From: Rhizobium binae
Lineage (GTDB): Bacteria > Pseudomonadota > Alphaproteobacteria > Rhizobiales > Rhizobiaceae
Direction of reading: 5' to 3'
Assembly: GCF_017357225.1 (NCBI RefSeq)
Contig: NZ_CP071604.1
Coordinates: forward strand, 3,937,501 to 4,001,500
DNA length: 64,000 bases
A program made the position numbers and the translations under genes. Shown here one piece after another: positions 17,956 through 27,232 of the stretch; the first letter of the stretch is position 1, and each line of letters opens with the position of its first letter. Below the pieces are notes generated by a model that was not told the origin of the DNA, did no database searches, and saw nothing but the letters and a program-made list of their open reading frames with translations.

Positions 17956-19143
17956 TCAGAGCTTCACCCAGGCGCCGTTTTTCCTGGACGAGGCAACACA
18001 GGCCTCCACGAAGGCCACACCCTTCACGCCGTCGTCGACGGTCGGATAGACCACCCCCTTGTCAACCGCTGTGCCCTTCTTGCGGGCGTTGATCGCATGT
18101 GCGGCTTCCGTATAGATCGTCGCGAAGGCCTCGAGATAACCCTCCGGATGGCCTGAGGGTACGCGTGTAACACGGCCGGCGGCCGCACCGGCGCCGGCCC
18201 CGCCACGGGTGATCAGCCGCTTCGGCTCGCCGAAAGGCGTGTACCAGAGGTAATTCGGATCCTTCTGCGTCCATTCCAGACCACCCCTGCTGCCGTAGAT
18301 GCGGACCATCAGGCCGTTTTCATGGCCGGGCGCGACCTGGCTGCACCAGAGCATGCCCTTAGCCGGCTTCTCCGAGCCCTTAGCCTTGAAGCGCAACATC
18401 ACATGGGCATTGTCATCCAGCCGGCGTCCGGGCACGAAACTGTCGAGATCGGCCGCCAGACTGTCGAGTTCCAGGCCTGATATGAAGGAGGCCAGGTTAT
18501 AGGCGTGCGTGCCGATATCGCCGGTGGAGCCACCGACGCCGGACTGGGCGGGATCCGTGCGCCAGGCGGCCTGTTTCTGGCCGGTCTGCTCGACCGCTTC
18601 CGTCAGCCAGTCCTGCGGGTATTCAGCCTGGACGACCCTGATGTCACCGAGTTCGCCGTTGGCGATCATCTCGCGCGCCTGGCGGACCATCGGATAACCG
18701 GTGTAATTGTGCGTCAGCACGAAGAGCGCGCCGCTTTCGTCGGCGACCTTTTTCAGCTTCTTCGCATCGACAAGGTTCGATGTCAGCGGCTTGTCGCAGA
18801 TGACATGGATGCCGCGCTTCAGAAATTCCTTGGCCGCGTCGTAATGCACATGGTTCGGCGTAACGATCGCCACCGCCTCGATGCCGTTCTTCAGCTTCGC
18901 CTCGCGGATCGCCATTTCGCGATAGCTGGAATAGGTTCGCGACGGATCGAGGCCGAGGTCGCGGCCGGACTGCACGGCCTTTTCAGGCGTCGACGACAGC
19001 GCCCCGGCGATGAGGTCGTACTGATCGTCGATCCGCGCCGCGATCCGGTGCACCGCGCCGATGAACGCGCCCGCGCCGCCGCCTACCATGCCAAGCCGAA
19101 TGCGCGGCTCGCGAGTCTGTTCGGATGATGCTTCGATTGCCAT
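17956..19143 (-). CDS. Gfo/Idh/MocA-family sugar dehydrogenase
   Basis: A 395-residue NAD(P)-dependent oxidoreductase of the Gfo/Idh/MocA family. The Rossmann motif GMVGGGAGAFIGAVH is near residues 18-32, and the lysine-proline motif appears as CDKPLTS near 117 (usually EKP). The C-terminal domain includes GGSTGDIGTHAYNLASF near 205. Such enzymes oxidise or isomerise free sugars or glycosides, in some pathways at C3. It follows the isomerase gene on the same strand. GGAGG precedes the ATG by seven bases. The substrate is unknown. Confidence 0.88.
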   Translation of the reverse strand: MAIEASSEQTREPRIRLGMVGGGAGAFIGAVHRIAARIDDQYDLIAGALSSTPEKAVQSGRDLGLDPSRTYSSYREMAIREAKLKNGIEAVAIVTPNHVHYDAAKEFLKRGIHVICDKPLTSNLVDAKKLKKVADESGALFVLTHNYTGYPMVRQAREMIANGELGDIRVVQAEYPQDWLTEAVEQTGQKQAAWRTDPAQSGVGGSTGDIGTHAYNLASFISGLELDSLAADLDSFVPGRRLDDNAHVMLRFKAKGSEKPAKGMLWCSQVAPGHENGLMVRIYGSRGGLEWTQKDPNYLWYTPFGEPKRLITRGGAGAGAAAGRVTRVPSGHPEGYLEAFATIYTEAAHAINARKKGTAVDKGVVYPTVDDGVKGVAFVEACVASSRKNGAWVKL

Positions 19144-19167
19144 TATTGTCCTCCTGAATCTTTCTTC

Positions 19168-19373
19168 CCTTCTCCCCTCGGGGGTCGAAGGACTGGTCGA
19201 GACCTGTCGTTTGACGGTCGGTGGCCCAGAGGGTCGGATGTGGGGGCGGATGAGAGGGCTTCACGACCAACATCGCCTTTCGCTTGCCGCTCAAGGCATT
19301 CGTCGCAATCGCTCCTTATCCCCTCATCTGCCCTGACGGGCATCTTCTCCCCGCTGGGGAGAAGGGAAATGAA
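19168..19373. repeat. rhizobial palindromic intergenic repeat, copy 1
   Basis: The gap between the dehydrogenase and isomerase genes is largely filled by a repeat. It begins near CCCTTCTCCCCTCGGGGG and ends with CTTCTCCCCGCTGGGGAGAAG (palindrome, about 19352-19372), preceded by CCCTCATCTGCC. Inside is GGCGGATGAGAGGG. The same building blocks recur near 27104-27225 and 41937-42093. It resembles the RIME-type mosaic elements of rhizobia. Confidence 0.65.
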
Positions 19374-19376
19374 AAA

Positions 19377-20429
19377 TCAAAGCCCCAACATCCGCCGGTT
19401 CGCGGCCTGGTCGGTGCCGCTGCCGGCGAAGTCGTCGAAGGCTTTTTCAGTGACGCGGATAATATGGGCGGCGACGAACTCGGCCCCTTCGCGGGCGCCG
19501 TCCTCAGGATGCTTCAGCGCGCACTCCCATTCGACGACGGCCCAGCCGTCGAAATTATTGGCCGTCATCTTCGAGAAGACCGCACCGAAATCGACCTGGC
19601 CGTCGCCGAGCGAGCGGAAGCGGCCGGCGCGCTCCACCCAACCCTGATAGCCGCCATAGACGCCCTGGCGCCCGGTCGGATTGAACTCCGCATCCTTGAC
19701 GTGGAACATCTTGATGCGGTCCTTATAGATGTCGATATTGTCGAGATAATCGAGGCACTGCAGGACATAGTGCGAGGGATCATAGAGCATGTTGGCGCGC
19801 GGATGGTTCTTCACCCGCTCCAGGAACATCTCGAAAGTGATGCCGTCATGCAGGTCTTCGCCGGGATGGATCTCGTAGCAGACGTCGATGCCGTTTTCCT
19901 CGGCATGATTGAGGATCGGCGTCCAGCGGCGGGCAAGCTCGTCGAAGGCGGTCTCGACCAGACCGGCAGGACGCTGCGGCCAGGGATAGATAAACGGCCA
20001 GGCAAGCGCGCCGGAAAAGGTCGCATGCGCCTTGAGACCAAGGTTTTTCGATGCCGTCAGCGCCATCTTGACCTGCTCGACCGCCCATTCCTGGCGGGCC
20101 TTGGGATTGCCGCGCACTTCAGGAGCAGCAAATCCGTCGAAGGCTTCGTCATAGGCCGGGTGGACGGCGACGAGCTGGCCCTGCAGATGGGTGGAGAGTT
20201 CGGTGATCTCGATGCCGTTTTCGCGGGCCTTGCCGGCGAATTCGTCGCAGTAATCCTTGGAGGTCGCGGCCTTCTTCAAATCGATCAGCTGGCTCGCCCA
20301 GCTCGGCACCTGGACGCCTTTGTAGCCGATATCGGCTGCCCACTTGGTGATGGCATCCCATGAGTTGAAAGGCGCGGCATCACCTGCGAACTGGCCAAGG
20401 AATAGGCCGGGGCCCTTGATCGTCTTCAT
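19377..20429 (-). CDS. sugar phosphate isomerase/epimerase (AP-endonuclease 2 fold)
   Basis: A 350-residue TIM-barrel enzyme of the xylose-isomerase-like/AP endonuclease 2 superfamily, members of which isomerise or epimerise sugars with a divalent metal. Metal-ligand candidates are in CYEIHPGEDLHDG (about 178), MLYDPSHYVLQ (about 212), HVKDAEFN (about 245) and VVEWECA (about 305). ATG 20429 gives the normal length; further upstream the frame runs into the operator region. It sits between an ABC transporter and a Gfo/Idh/MocA dehydrogenase, a trio often found in catabolism of glycosides or unusual sugars. Confidence 0.88.
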   Translation of the reverse strand: MKTIKGPGLFLGQFAGDAAPFNSWDAITKWAADIGYKGVQVPSWASQLIDLKKAATSKDYCDEFAGKARENGIEITELSTHLQGQLVAVHPAYDEAFDGFAAPEVRGNPKARQEWAVEQVKMALTASKNLGLKAHATFSGALAWPFIYPWPQRPAGLVETAFDELARRWTPILNHAEENGIDVCYEIHPGEDLHDGITFEMFLERVKNHPRANMLYDPSHYVLQCLDYLDNIDIYKDRIKMFHVKDAEFNPTGRQGVYGGYQGWVERAGRFRSLGDGQVDFGAVFSKMTANNFDGWAVVEWECALKHPEDGAREGAEFVAAHIIRVTEKAFDDFAGSGTDQAANRRMLGL

Positions 20430-20452
20430 GTCAGATTCCTCCCTGAATATCG

Positions 20453-20474
20453 ACCGTAAACGTTTCTGGAAACT
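20453..20474. promoter_or_regulatory. candidate LacI-type operator before the isomerase gene
   Basis: GTAAACGTTTC is centred near 20460 with the palindromic core AAACGTTT, and GTTTCTGGAAAC follows directly. It lies about 25 bp upstream of the isomerase start. The core resembles the TGTAAA/TTTACA operators beside the LacI gene at 24649, so common control is plausible. Confidence 0.45.
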
Positions 20475-20624
20475 TTGTAGCACGCAAATCGGCGAGTGCA
20501 AGGCGCCTCTTCGCTTGCTCTGTGAGCTGGCGTGAGCCCGGATGCGATTTGGCTGCGACCTAATCATGATGGGCTTTGACCGGCAAGAGGTACGTGCAGC
20601 ATATTCGGCTGCATGCCGATGGAA

Positions 20625-20657
20625 GAATGAAAAGCGCCCATTCTTTCGAATGGGCGC
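20625..20657 (-). terminator. intrinsic terminator of the sugar ABC operon
   Basis: On the minus strand GCGCCCATTC, loop GAAA, GAATGGGCGC forms a perfect 10 bp stem with a GNRA loop, followed by TTTTCATTC. It lies directly after the substrate-binding protein gene, so the isomerase downstream needs its own promoter. Confidence 0.85.
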
Positions 20658-20673
20658 ATAGCTCCGATCGCGA

Positions 20674-21621
20674 TCAGAACGGCGAATCGGGGAAGTAATA
20701 GTTCTTTGCATTCTCCTTGGTGACGAGCGTCGCATCGAGGATGTAGTTGCCATGAACCGGGACCTGGTCGTAGAGCGCGGCCGCCGTCAGTTCCATCGCC
20801 GTGCCGACCATTGCCGGCGGATAGAGAACATCGACCGGAATCAGTTTGTCGCCATCCATCACCTTCTTGACCATGTCCTTGGAGCCGGCGCCGGCAACGA
20901 CATACTGGATGTCGGTGCGCTTGGCCTGCTCGATCGCCTGCAGAACGCCGACGGCCATATCGTCGTCCTGACACCATACGACGTCGATCTTGGGGTACTT
21001 GGTCAGATAGTCCTGCATGACCTTGAAGGCGTCATCGCGGTTCCAGTTGCCGTACTGGCGGTCAAGAACCTTGACCTTGGAGCCGGCAATACCCTTGTCG
21101 AAACCGTCCTGACGCTGCTGGTCGATCGGGATCGGCAGGCCGCGGATGACGACGACTTCAGCCTCCGGCGTCTTTTCAGCAATATATTTGCCGGCGACTT
21201 CGCCGAGCGCCGGATTGTTGCCGGCGACATAGAGGTCGCGAACGGAGTTGTCGTTGTTCGACGGCGCACGGTCGACAAGCGCGACGAACTTGCCCTTGTC
21301 CTTGACCTCCTTGATGGCGTTGACGAGCGGATCCGGATCCGACGGCAGGATGACGAGCGCGTCGATGCCCTGCGTATCGAGGTCCTGCACGGCATTGGCC
21401 TGCGTCGCAGCATCCGGCGAGGTTTTGACGATGACGTTCAGGCCCGGATGTTCGGCCATCAGTTTCTTGGCAATACGCTCGGCATGGAACACGACGCCAG
21501 AGGTCCAGCCGTGATCGGCGGCCGGAATGGACACACCGATGGTGTAGTTCTTGTCCTGGGCGTAGGCTGCGCCGGCAAAAGCCACCCCCGCAACGGCCAG
21601 ACCCAACATGAGCTTGCGCAT
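20674..21621 (-). CDS. sugar ABC transporter, periplasmic binding protein (RbsB type)
   Basis: A 315-residue periplasmic binding protein of the ribose/galactose cluster. Signal peptide MRKLMLGLAVAGVAFAGAAYA, then the two-lobed domain: TIGVSIPAADHGWTSGV near residue 27, DALVILPSDPDPLVNAIKEV near 88 and DVVWCQDDDMAVGVLQAI near 200. It is the last gene of the ATPase-permease-binding protein operon and is followed by a strong terminator. The ligand is unknown; the neighbouring isomerase and dehydrogenase suggest a sugar or glycoside. Confidence 0.9.
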   Translation of the reverse strand: MRKLMLGLAVAGVAFAGAAYAQDKNYTIGVSIPAADHGWTSGVVFHAERIAKKLMAEHPGLNVIVKTSPDAATQANAVQDLDTQGIDALVILPSDPDPLVNAIKEVKDKGKFVALVDRAPSNNDNSVRDLYVAGNNPALGEVAGKYIAEKTPEAEVVVIRGLPIPIDQQRQDGFDKGIAGSKVKVLDRQYGNWNRDDAFKVMQDYLTKYPKIDVVWCQDDDMAVGVLQAIEQAKRTDIQYVVAGAGSKDMVKKVMDGDKLIPVDVLYPPAMVGTAMELTAAALYDQVPVHGNYILDATLVTKENAKNYYFPDSPF

Positions 21622-21707
21622 GCTTATTTCCTCCCAAAAATATCAGGGACTTGTCCAATCCGAGCCGGGTGCCCTGTGAAGCCCGACCGATCCGAGAACC
21701 GTCTGCC

Positions 21708-22712
21708 TTATGATTTGCGCACCAGCGACCGCTGCACCAGCATGGCGATGATGATGATCGCCCCCTGGATCGCGCCGATCAGATACTCGCTGATGAAGTT
21801 CGAAAGCAGCATGATGTTGCCGACGAGTTCGAGAATGAAGGCGCCGCAAATGGTGCCCCAGACACGGCCGGCGCCACCCTTGAGTGCCGTGCCGCCGACG
21901 ACGACGGCAGTAATCGCCTGCAACTCCCACAGGATGCCGGTGGTTGCCGAGGTGGAACCGAGACGCGGCACATAGAGCAGCACGGCGATCGCCACGCAGA
22001 GGCCCTGGATGACGAAGGCAATGGTGCGCACGCGATTGACCGCGATGCCGGAATAGCGCGCCACGTCGCTGTTCGAGCCGACAGCCACGACATGGCGGCC
22101 GTAACGCGTGCGGTAGAGGATAAAGGCCGCGATCGCGGTCACGACGAGGATCACCACGATCGGAACCGGAAGACCGAGGATATTGCCGAAATAGGCCGGC
22201 CGGTAGAGCGTCTGGATGTCGCTCGAGCGCAACGTGATCGCGCCACCTTGCGACAGCCAGGTGGTCAGGCCGCGAAAAATGCCCATGGTGCCGAGCGTCG
22301 CGATGAAAGGTTCGATTTTGCCGACGGTGGTGATGAGACCATTGGCGAGACCGCAGAGAGCCCCCGCAATCACCGTGAAGACCACAGCCGCTGTCAGCAT
22401 CAGCACCGGATCGGCAATGACGCCCGAATTGATCAGCAGTATCATCAGGCTGGCGACAAAGGCCACCATCGAGCCAACGGAAAGGTCGAGGTCTCCGGCC
22501 GAGATCACGAAGGTCGCGCCGACAGCGATAATGGCGATGAAAGCGCAGCGTGTTGCGACGTTGGCAAGATTGGTGATGCCGATGAAATTCGGATTGACCA
22601 GTGCGCCGACAATGAGAAGCAAGGCCAAAGCGGCAAAGGGTGCAACTGCGCGCAGATCGACGTCACGCCAGGACCTGCGCCGGATTTCCCTGGTCTCCTC
22701 GTTCACACTCAT
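21708..22712 (-). CDS. sugar ABC transporter permease (RbsC type)
   Basis: A 334-residue inner-membrane permease of the RbsC/XylH family with about ten hydrophobic helices. Conserved segments: ISAGDLDLSVGSMVAFVASL near residue 72, GKIEPFIATLGTM near 133, RYGRHVVAVGSN near 200 and VVVGGTALKGGAGRVWGT near 272. ATG 22712 was chosen; GGGAGG lies 12 bases upstream, and an in-frame TTG six bases after it is an alternative start. Confidence 0.9.
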   Translation of the reverse strand: MSVNEETREIRRRSWRDVDLRAVAPFAALALLLIVGALVNPNFIGITNLANVATRCAFIAIIAVGATFVISAGDLDLSVGSMVAFVASLMILLINSGVIADPVLMLTAAVVFTVIAGALCGLANGLITTVGKIEPFIATLGTMGIFRGLTTWLSQGGAITLRSSDIQTLYRPAYFGNILGLPVPIVVILVVTAIAAFILYRTRYGRHVVAVGSNSDVARYSGIAVNRVRTIAFVIQGLCVAIAVLLYVPRLGSTSATTGILWELQAITAVVVGGTALKGGAGRVWGTICGAFILELVGNIMLLSNFISEYLIGAIQGAIIIIAMLVQRSLVRKS

Positions 22713-22849
22713 GTCCAAAACCAACCTCCCGTCCCAGACTGCCTGGGCATGTTATCTGTTGTCCGCGTCGGCAAAGTCCCGCCCGCTCAGGTCCTTGTTT
22801 TACGCATGTCATGGTCCCGAGACCGCGGCACGCTGTTGGGCCCCATGCA

Positions 22850-24376
22850 TCAGGCCGCCGCCTTCTTTTTGAGCCCGGCGGCGTAGCGCATGATCTCCTG
22901 CTCGGAAATCTCGTCGCCCTCGAGCACGCCGACGATATGTCCCTCGCGCATCACCACGACCCGCGTGCACAGGCCGATGACCTCGGGCATCTCCGAGGAA
23001 ACCACGATGATCGACCGGCCGTCGCGGGCCAGTGCCGAGATGAAATGATAGATCTGCTGCTTGGTGCCGACGTCGATGCCGCGCGTCGGCTCGTCGATGA
23101 TGATGATGTCCGGCTCGGTCTCCATGACCTTCGCCAAGAGCAGCTTCTGCTGGTTCCCGCCAGACATGCGGCCGGCAATGATATTGCCGTCGCGAACCCT
23201 GATGTCGAAGCGACGCTTGGCCTTCGCCAGCGCGGCCGCTTCACTGCCGGGGCTGAGATAACCGTGGCGAGAATGCCTTCCGAGCGATTGCAGCGTCAGA
23301 TTGGTCATCATGCCGGAGCGCAGCAGCAAGCCCTTCGACTTGCGGTCCTTGGTCATGTAGGCAAGCCCGCAGCGATTGGCCGCATGCACATCGCCGGAGG
23401 GAATGTTTTGGCCCTTGATGACCACTTCACCCTCGAGGCGGCTTCGCAGGCCGGCGATCGCCTCCATCAATTCGGTGCGGCCGGAGCCGATCATCCCGGA
23501 GAAGCCGATAATCTCGCCCTTGCGCACCTCAAAGCTCGCATCCCTGACATAACCAGTCGACACCGAGGAAACGCTCAAGACGACCTCCTCGTCGACATCG
23601 GGCTCGACTTTGGCGGGATAGAGGCTGGAAAGTTCCCGGCCAACCATCAACTGCGCGATCGATTCCCCGTCGAGAATTGATGTCGGCGACGTCTTGATCC
23701 ATTGGCCGTCGCGCAGCACCGTCACCCGATCGGTCAGCTCCATCACCTCGTCGAGCTTATGGGAAACGAAGACGAAGCTGGTGCCCTGGTCGCGCAGCTT
23801 GCGGACCTGCTTGAAGAGCATATTGGTCTCTTCCCGCGACAGGACGGCCGTCGGCTCGTCCATGAAAACGACGCGCGCATCGCGGCTGATTGCCTTGGCG
23901 ATCTCGACCATCTGCTTGTCAGCGATGGAAAGCGTGCTGATCAACGCATTCTCGTCGACATGCGAACCGAGCACGTCGAGCACCTTGCGCGTCTGGGCGC
24001 GCATGTATTTGCGATCGAGCACACCGAAACGCGTCACCTCACGCCCGAGAAAAAGGCTCTCCGTCACGGTCAGGTGGTCGGCGAGATTGAATTCCTGGTG
24101 AATGATGACGATGCCGAGTGCTTCCGCCGCGCCATTGGGCGGCAGCACGACAGGCTTGCCGTCAAGCAGGATTTCGCCGGAACTCGGCTGTTCGAAGCCC
24201 GACAACACCTTGACGAGCGTAGACTTGCCGGCGCCGTTTTCACCCATCAGCGCATGGATTTCACCGGCACGGAGATCGAAATTGACGCTGAAGAGGACCT
24301 GCACGCCGCTGAAGGATTTGCATATACGCCTTGCGGACAGCACCACAGGCGCGGTGTCGGCGATCTCCACGGTCAT
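22850..24376 (-). CDS. sugar ABC transporter ATPase with two NBDs (RbsA type)
   Basis: A 508-residue protein with two fused ATP-binding domains, energising sugar import with the RbsC-type permease. First domain: Walker A GENGAGKST near residue 45, signature LSIADKQ near 142 and Walker B VVFMDEPT near 162. Second domain: degenerate Walker A GMIGSGRTE near 285, signature MSGGNQQK near 398 and IIIIDEPTRGIDVG near 418. The second of two adjacent ATGs (24376) has the better spacing to GGGGGAGG. First gene of the operon; a LacI operator lies about 145 bp upstream. Confidence 0.9.
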   Translation of the reverse strand: MTVEIADTAPVVLSARRICKSFSGVQVLFSVNFDLRAGEIHALMGENGAGKSTLVKVLSGFEQPSSGEILLDGKPVVLPPNGAAEALGIVIIHQEFNLADHLTVTESLFLGREVTRFGVLDRKYMRAQTRKVLDVLGSHVDENALISTLSIADKQMVEIAKAISRDARVVFMDEPTAVLSREETNMLFKQVRKLRDQGTSFVFVSHKLDEVMELTDRVTVLRDGQWIKTSPTSILDGESIAQLMVGRELSSLYPAKVEPDVDEEVVLSVSSVSTGYVRDASFEVRKGEIIGFSGMIGSGRTELMEAIAGLRSRLEGEVVIKGQNIPSGDVHAANRCGLAYMTKDRKSKGLLLRSGMMTNLTLQSLGRHSRHGYLSPGSEAAALAKAKRRFDIRVRDGNIIAGRMSGGNQQKLLLAKVMETEPDIIIIDEPTRGIDVGTKQQIYHFISALARDGRSIIVVSSEMPEVIGLCTRVVVMREGHIVGVLEGDEISEQEIMRYAAGLKKKAAA

Positions 24377-24519
24377 CATGCCTCCCCCAGAAGCGCCTTG
24401 CATCCGGCAGCACAGACCGGCAACGCTCCATCACCTTGAACTAGCGCAGATTTTGCTTCTGAAAACCGGTCCCGCTTTTCGGGCACATGCGCTTGCGGCT
24501 CCCGTCCGCTTCGGACTTT

Positions 24520-24556
24520 ATGTAAACCTTTACATCCGTCATGTAAAGGTTTACAT
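24520..24556. promoter_or_regulatory. paired LacI-type operators between ABC operon and lacI gene
   Basis: ATGTAAACCTTTACAT (24520-24535) and, after CCGTC, ATGTAAAGGTTTACAT (24541-24556). Each is a near-palindrome with TGTAAA/TTTACA arms, and the second is the exact reverse complement of the first, giving a 37 bp inverted repeat. It lies between the divergent ABC operon and LacI gene, the expected place for repressor binding to both. Confidence 0.75.
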
Positions 24557-24648
24557 CGTGGATTTAAGCAGATCCGTCGAAGCCTGCCTTTGACCTCTCG
24601 ACAAGTCTGTGTAGTGTCGCGGCGAAGACAGCCCCAAGGCAGAGCCCA

Positions 24649-25680
24649 GTGTCGAATTCCACGCCCGCAACAATCGAAGACGTCGCCCGGATCGCCGAAG
24701 TCTCCATCGCAACGGTTTCGCGGGCGATCCACACGCCGGAGAAGGTTGCCAACTCCACGCGGCTCAAAGTCAACCAGGCGATCGCCGTCACCGGCTACAC
24801 CACCAACGCCATGGCCCGCAGCCTGAGGCTCGGCCGCTCCAACATGATTCTCGTGGTGGCGCCAGACATCGGCGACCCCAATTTCTCCAATATTCTCGTC
24901 GGCCTGGAGAACGAGGCGCGCGCCCACGGCTATGGCGTCCTGATCGGCCACACGCAGAACGATGCCCAGCGCGGCCTGGAATATTTGAAATTCTTCAACT
25001 CCAACCAGGCGGCCGGGCTGATCCTTTTCACCGGCATCCTGCCTTTCGGTCATCAGACGATGACCGCGCGTCTGCCGCCGAGCGTCGGCGTTTTCGAGCC
25101 GGTCTTCAACGGCGGCATTCCCTATGTCGGCGTCGACGATACCGAGGGCGCGCGAAAGGCGGTGGATCTGCTGCTGGCCGAAGGCCATCGCAAGATCGCC
25201 TTCATCGGCGATTCGCGCACCCGGCTTGCCTATGTTAGACGCCGCATGGGTTACGATGCCGGCCTCGATGCCGCCGGCGTCCCGCCGGATCTCAGGATCG
25301 TGCTCGAAGGCGACGGCACGATCGAAAGCGGCCGGCATGCGGTTGAACAGCTTTTCATGCGCGACACGCTTCCGACCGCCTTCATGTGCGTGAACGATCA
25401 GACGGCGATCGGCGTCATGGTGGGGCTCGGGGCGCGCGGCTACGACATTCCAAGGGATTTCTCGGTGACCGGCTTCGACGACGTGCCGCAGGCGGTCTTC
25501 ATCTCCCCGTCGCTGACAACGATCCGCCAGCCGCGAACGGCGATCGGCAAACAGGCGATGGCGCTGCTGTTGGAGCTCTTGTCCGATGGCCGTCCGGCCG
25601 AGACGGAAATCCTGCTGCGGCCGGACCTGGTGGTCCGCAACTCCGTCTCCGCACCGTCGCGCCAATGGTTGAAGCGCTGA
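24649..25680 (+). CDS. LacI-family transcriptional regulator of the sugar ABC operon
   Basis: A 343-residue LacI regulator. The N-terminal helix-turn-helix reads TIEDVARIAEVSIATVSRAIHTPEKV (about residues 8-33), then the hinge and a periplasmic-binding-like ligand domain (MILVVAPDIGDPNFSNILVGLE near 66; FMCVNDQTAIGVMVGL near 245; SVTGFDDVPQA near 272). The start is GTG at 24649 after AAGGCAGAG. It is divergent from the ABC operon, with paired operators in between, and likely represses it until the imported sugar or a metabolite binds. Confidence 0.9.
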   Translation: MSNSTPATIEDVARIAEVSIATVSRAIHTPEKVANSTRLKVNQAIAVTGYTTNAMARSLRLGRSNMILVVAPDIGDPNFSNILVGLENEARAHGYGVLIGHTQNDAQRGLEYLKFFNSNQAAGLILFTGILPFGHQTMTARLPPSVGVFEPVFNGGIPYVGVDDTEGARKAVDLLLAEGHRKIAFIGDSRTRLAYVRRRMGYDAGLDAAGVPPDLRIVLEGDGTIESGRHAVEQLFMRDTLPTAFMCVNDQTAIGVMVGLGARGYDIPRDFSVTGFDDVPQAVFISPSLTTIRQPRTAIGKQAMALLLELLSDGRPAETEILLRPDLVVRNSVSAPSRQWLKR

Positions 25681-25710
25681 AGACGCGATAACAGCCGGCT
25701 ACAAAGAGCT

Positions 25711-25742
25711 GCGCCGGCGACCGCTGGCCGCCGGCGCGCTTT
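25711..25742. terminator. hairpin between convergent lacI and xylA
   Basis: GCGCCGGCG and CGCCGGCGC form a perfect 9 bp stem with a 9 nt loop, followed by GCTTTAT on the plus strand. It lies between the convergent ends of the LacI gene and xylA and probably terminates lacI; the minus-strand side has a weak T-run (CTCTTTG) further on. Confidence 0.6.
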
Positions 25743-25743
25743 A

Positions 25744-27054
25744 TCAGACGTAACGGTTGACGACGTTCTCGAGCAGTTCCTGCTTGCCGGACTTCGGCTG
25801 CGGGTTCACGTCTTTGGCCTCGACCCAGTTGGTGATTTCCTCCAGCGAATATTCGCCGCGGAACAGTTTCTGCGCCTCGGCCGATTCCCAGCCGGCGTAA
25901 CGATCGGCAAGCGGCTGCGACAGAGCCTTGTCCTCGATCATCCTGGCCGCCGCCTTCAGACCGCGGGCGCAGCAATCCATGCCGCCGATATGGCCGATCA
26001 GCAGGTCTGCCGGATCGAGCGACTGACGGCGCAGCTTGGCGTCGAAGTTGGTGCCGCCGGTCTTGAAGCCGCCGCCTGCCAGAACGTGGTAATAGGCAAG
26101 CGCCATTTCCGGAACATTGTTGGGGAACTGGTCGGTGTCCCAACCGGACTGGTAGTCGTTGCGATTCATGTCGATCGAGCCGAAGATGCCGAGCGCATTG
26201 GCAAGCGCCAGTTCGTGCTCGAAGGAGTGGCCGGCCAGGATTGCATGGCCCTGTTCGATGTTGACCTTCACCTCGTTTTCAAGGCCGTGCTTCTTGAGGA
26301 AGCCGTAAACGGTCGCGACATCGTAATCATACTGGTGCTTGGTCGGCTCCTGCGGCTTCGGCTCGATCAGAATCGTGCCCTTGAAGCCGATCTTGTGTTT
26401 GTATTCGACGACGAGGTTGAGGAAGCGGCCGAGCTGGTCCAACTCGCGCTTGAGATCGGTATTGAGCAGCGTCTCGTAACCTTCACGGCCGCCCCAGAGC
26501 ACATAGTTCTCGCCGCCGAGCTTCTGCGTGGCGTCGATGCAGGTCTTCACCGTGGCGGCGGCGAAAGCGAAGACGTCGGGATCCGGGTTGGTCGCCGCAC
26601 CCGACATGTAGCGGCGGTTGGAGAAGAGATTGGCCGTGCCCCAGAGCAGCTTGGTGCCTGTCGCCGCCTGCTTCTCGGCGAAGTAGTCGACGATCTCGTT
26701 GAGGTTTTTGGTGTTCTCGGCAAAGTTCTTGCCCTCGGGACGTACGTCGGCGTCATGGAAGCAGTAATAGGGCGCGCCGAGCAGCGAGAAGAATTCGAAA
26801 GCGACGTCGGCCTTGAGCTTGGCAGCCTTCATCGTATCTTCGAACCAGGGACGCAGGAAGGTCTCGCCACCGAAGGGATCGCCGCCCGGCCAAGTGAAGG
26901 TGTGCCAATAGGCCACCGCAAAACGCAGATGGTCTTCCATGCGCTTGCCGAGAACGATCTCGTCCGGCTGGTAATGGCGGAAGGCCAGCGGATTGGTGCT
27001 GTCGGGGCCTTCATATTTGATTTTCTGGATATCGCCGAAAAATCCGGTGCTCAT
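25744..27054 (-). CDS. xylA: xylose isomerase
   Basis: Converts D-xylose to D-xylulose in the cytoplasm with two divalent metals. At 436 residues it is a normal-length class II enzyme. Signatures: [11 protein letters not shown] near residue 53, [10 protein letters not shown] near 100, [18 protein letters not shown] near 230 and [20 protein letters not shown] near 293. It lies 178 bp after xylB on the same strand, with a repeat element in the gap, so it may be the last gene of a regulator-xylB-xylA unit or have its own promoter. Confidence 0.96.
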   Translation of the reverse strand: MSTGFFGDIQKIKYEGPDSTNPLAFRHYQPDEIVLGKRMEDHLRFAVAYWHTFTWPGGDPFGGETFLRPWFEDTMKAAKLKADVAFEFFSLLGAPYYCFHDADVRPEGKNFAENTKNLNEIVDYFAEKQAATGTKLLWGTANLFSNRRYMSGAATNPDPDVFAFAAATVKTCIDATQKLGGENYVLWGGREGYETLLNTDLKRELDQLGRFLNLVVEYKHKIGFKGTILIEPKPQEPTKHQYDYDVATVYGFLKKHGLENEVKVNIEQGHAILAGHSFEHELALANALGIFGSIDMNRNDYQSGWDTDQFPNNVPEMALAYYHVLAGGGFKTGGTNFDAKLRRQSLDPADLLIGHIGGMDCCARGLKAAARMIEDKALSQPLADRYAGWESAEAQKLFRGEYSLEEITNWVEAKDVNPQPKSGKQELLENVVNRYV

Positions 27055-27103
27055 GTCAGGTCTCCTTGGGTTCTCGTAGTTCAGTTTGATCGTTCGTGCC
27101 GTT

Positions 27104-27225
27104 CAGCCCCCACATCCGACCCTCCGGGCCACCTTCTCCGCCAGGGGAGACGATTTGAGGCGCCGCTGCGAGTCTCTTCTCCGCTGCGGGGAGAAGGTGC
27201 CGGCAGGCGGATGAGGGCCACAGGC
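27104..27225. repeat. rhizobial palindromic intergenic repeat, copy 2
   Basis: The xylB-xylA gap contains CATCCGACCCTCCGGGCC, ACCTTCTCCGCCAGGGGAGA, and, in the other orientation, TCTTCTCCGCTGCGGGGAGA then GGCGGATGAGGGCC. The outer parts are inverted copies of each other, the same plan as copies near 19168 and 41937. Internal palindromes could stabilise or terminate transcripts between xylB and xylA. Confidence 0.65.
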
Positions 27226-27232
27226 TCCAGTT

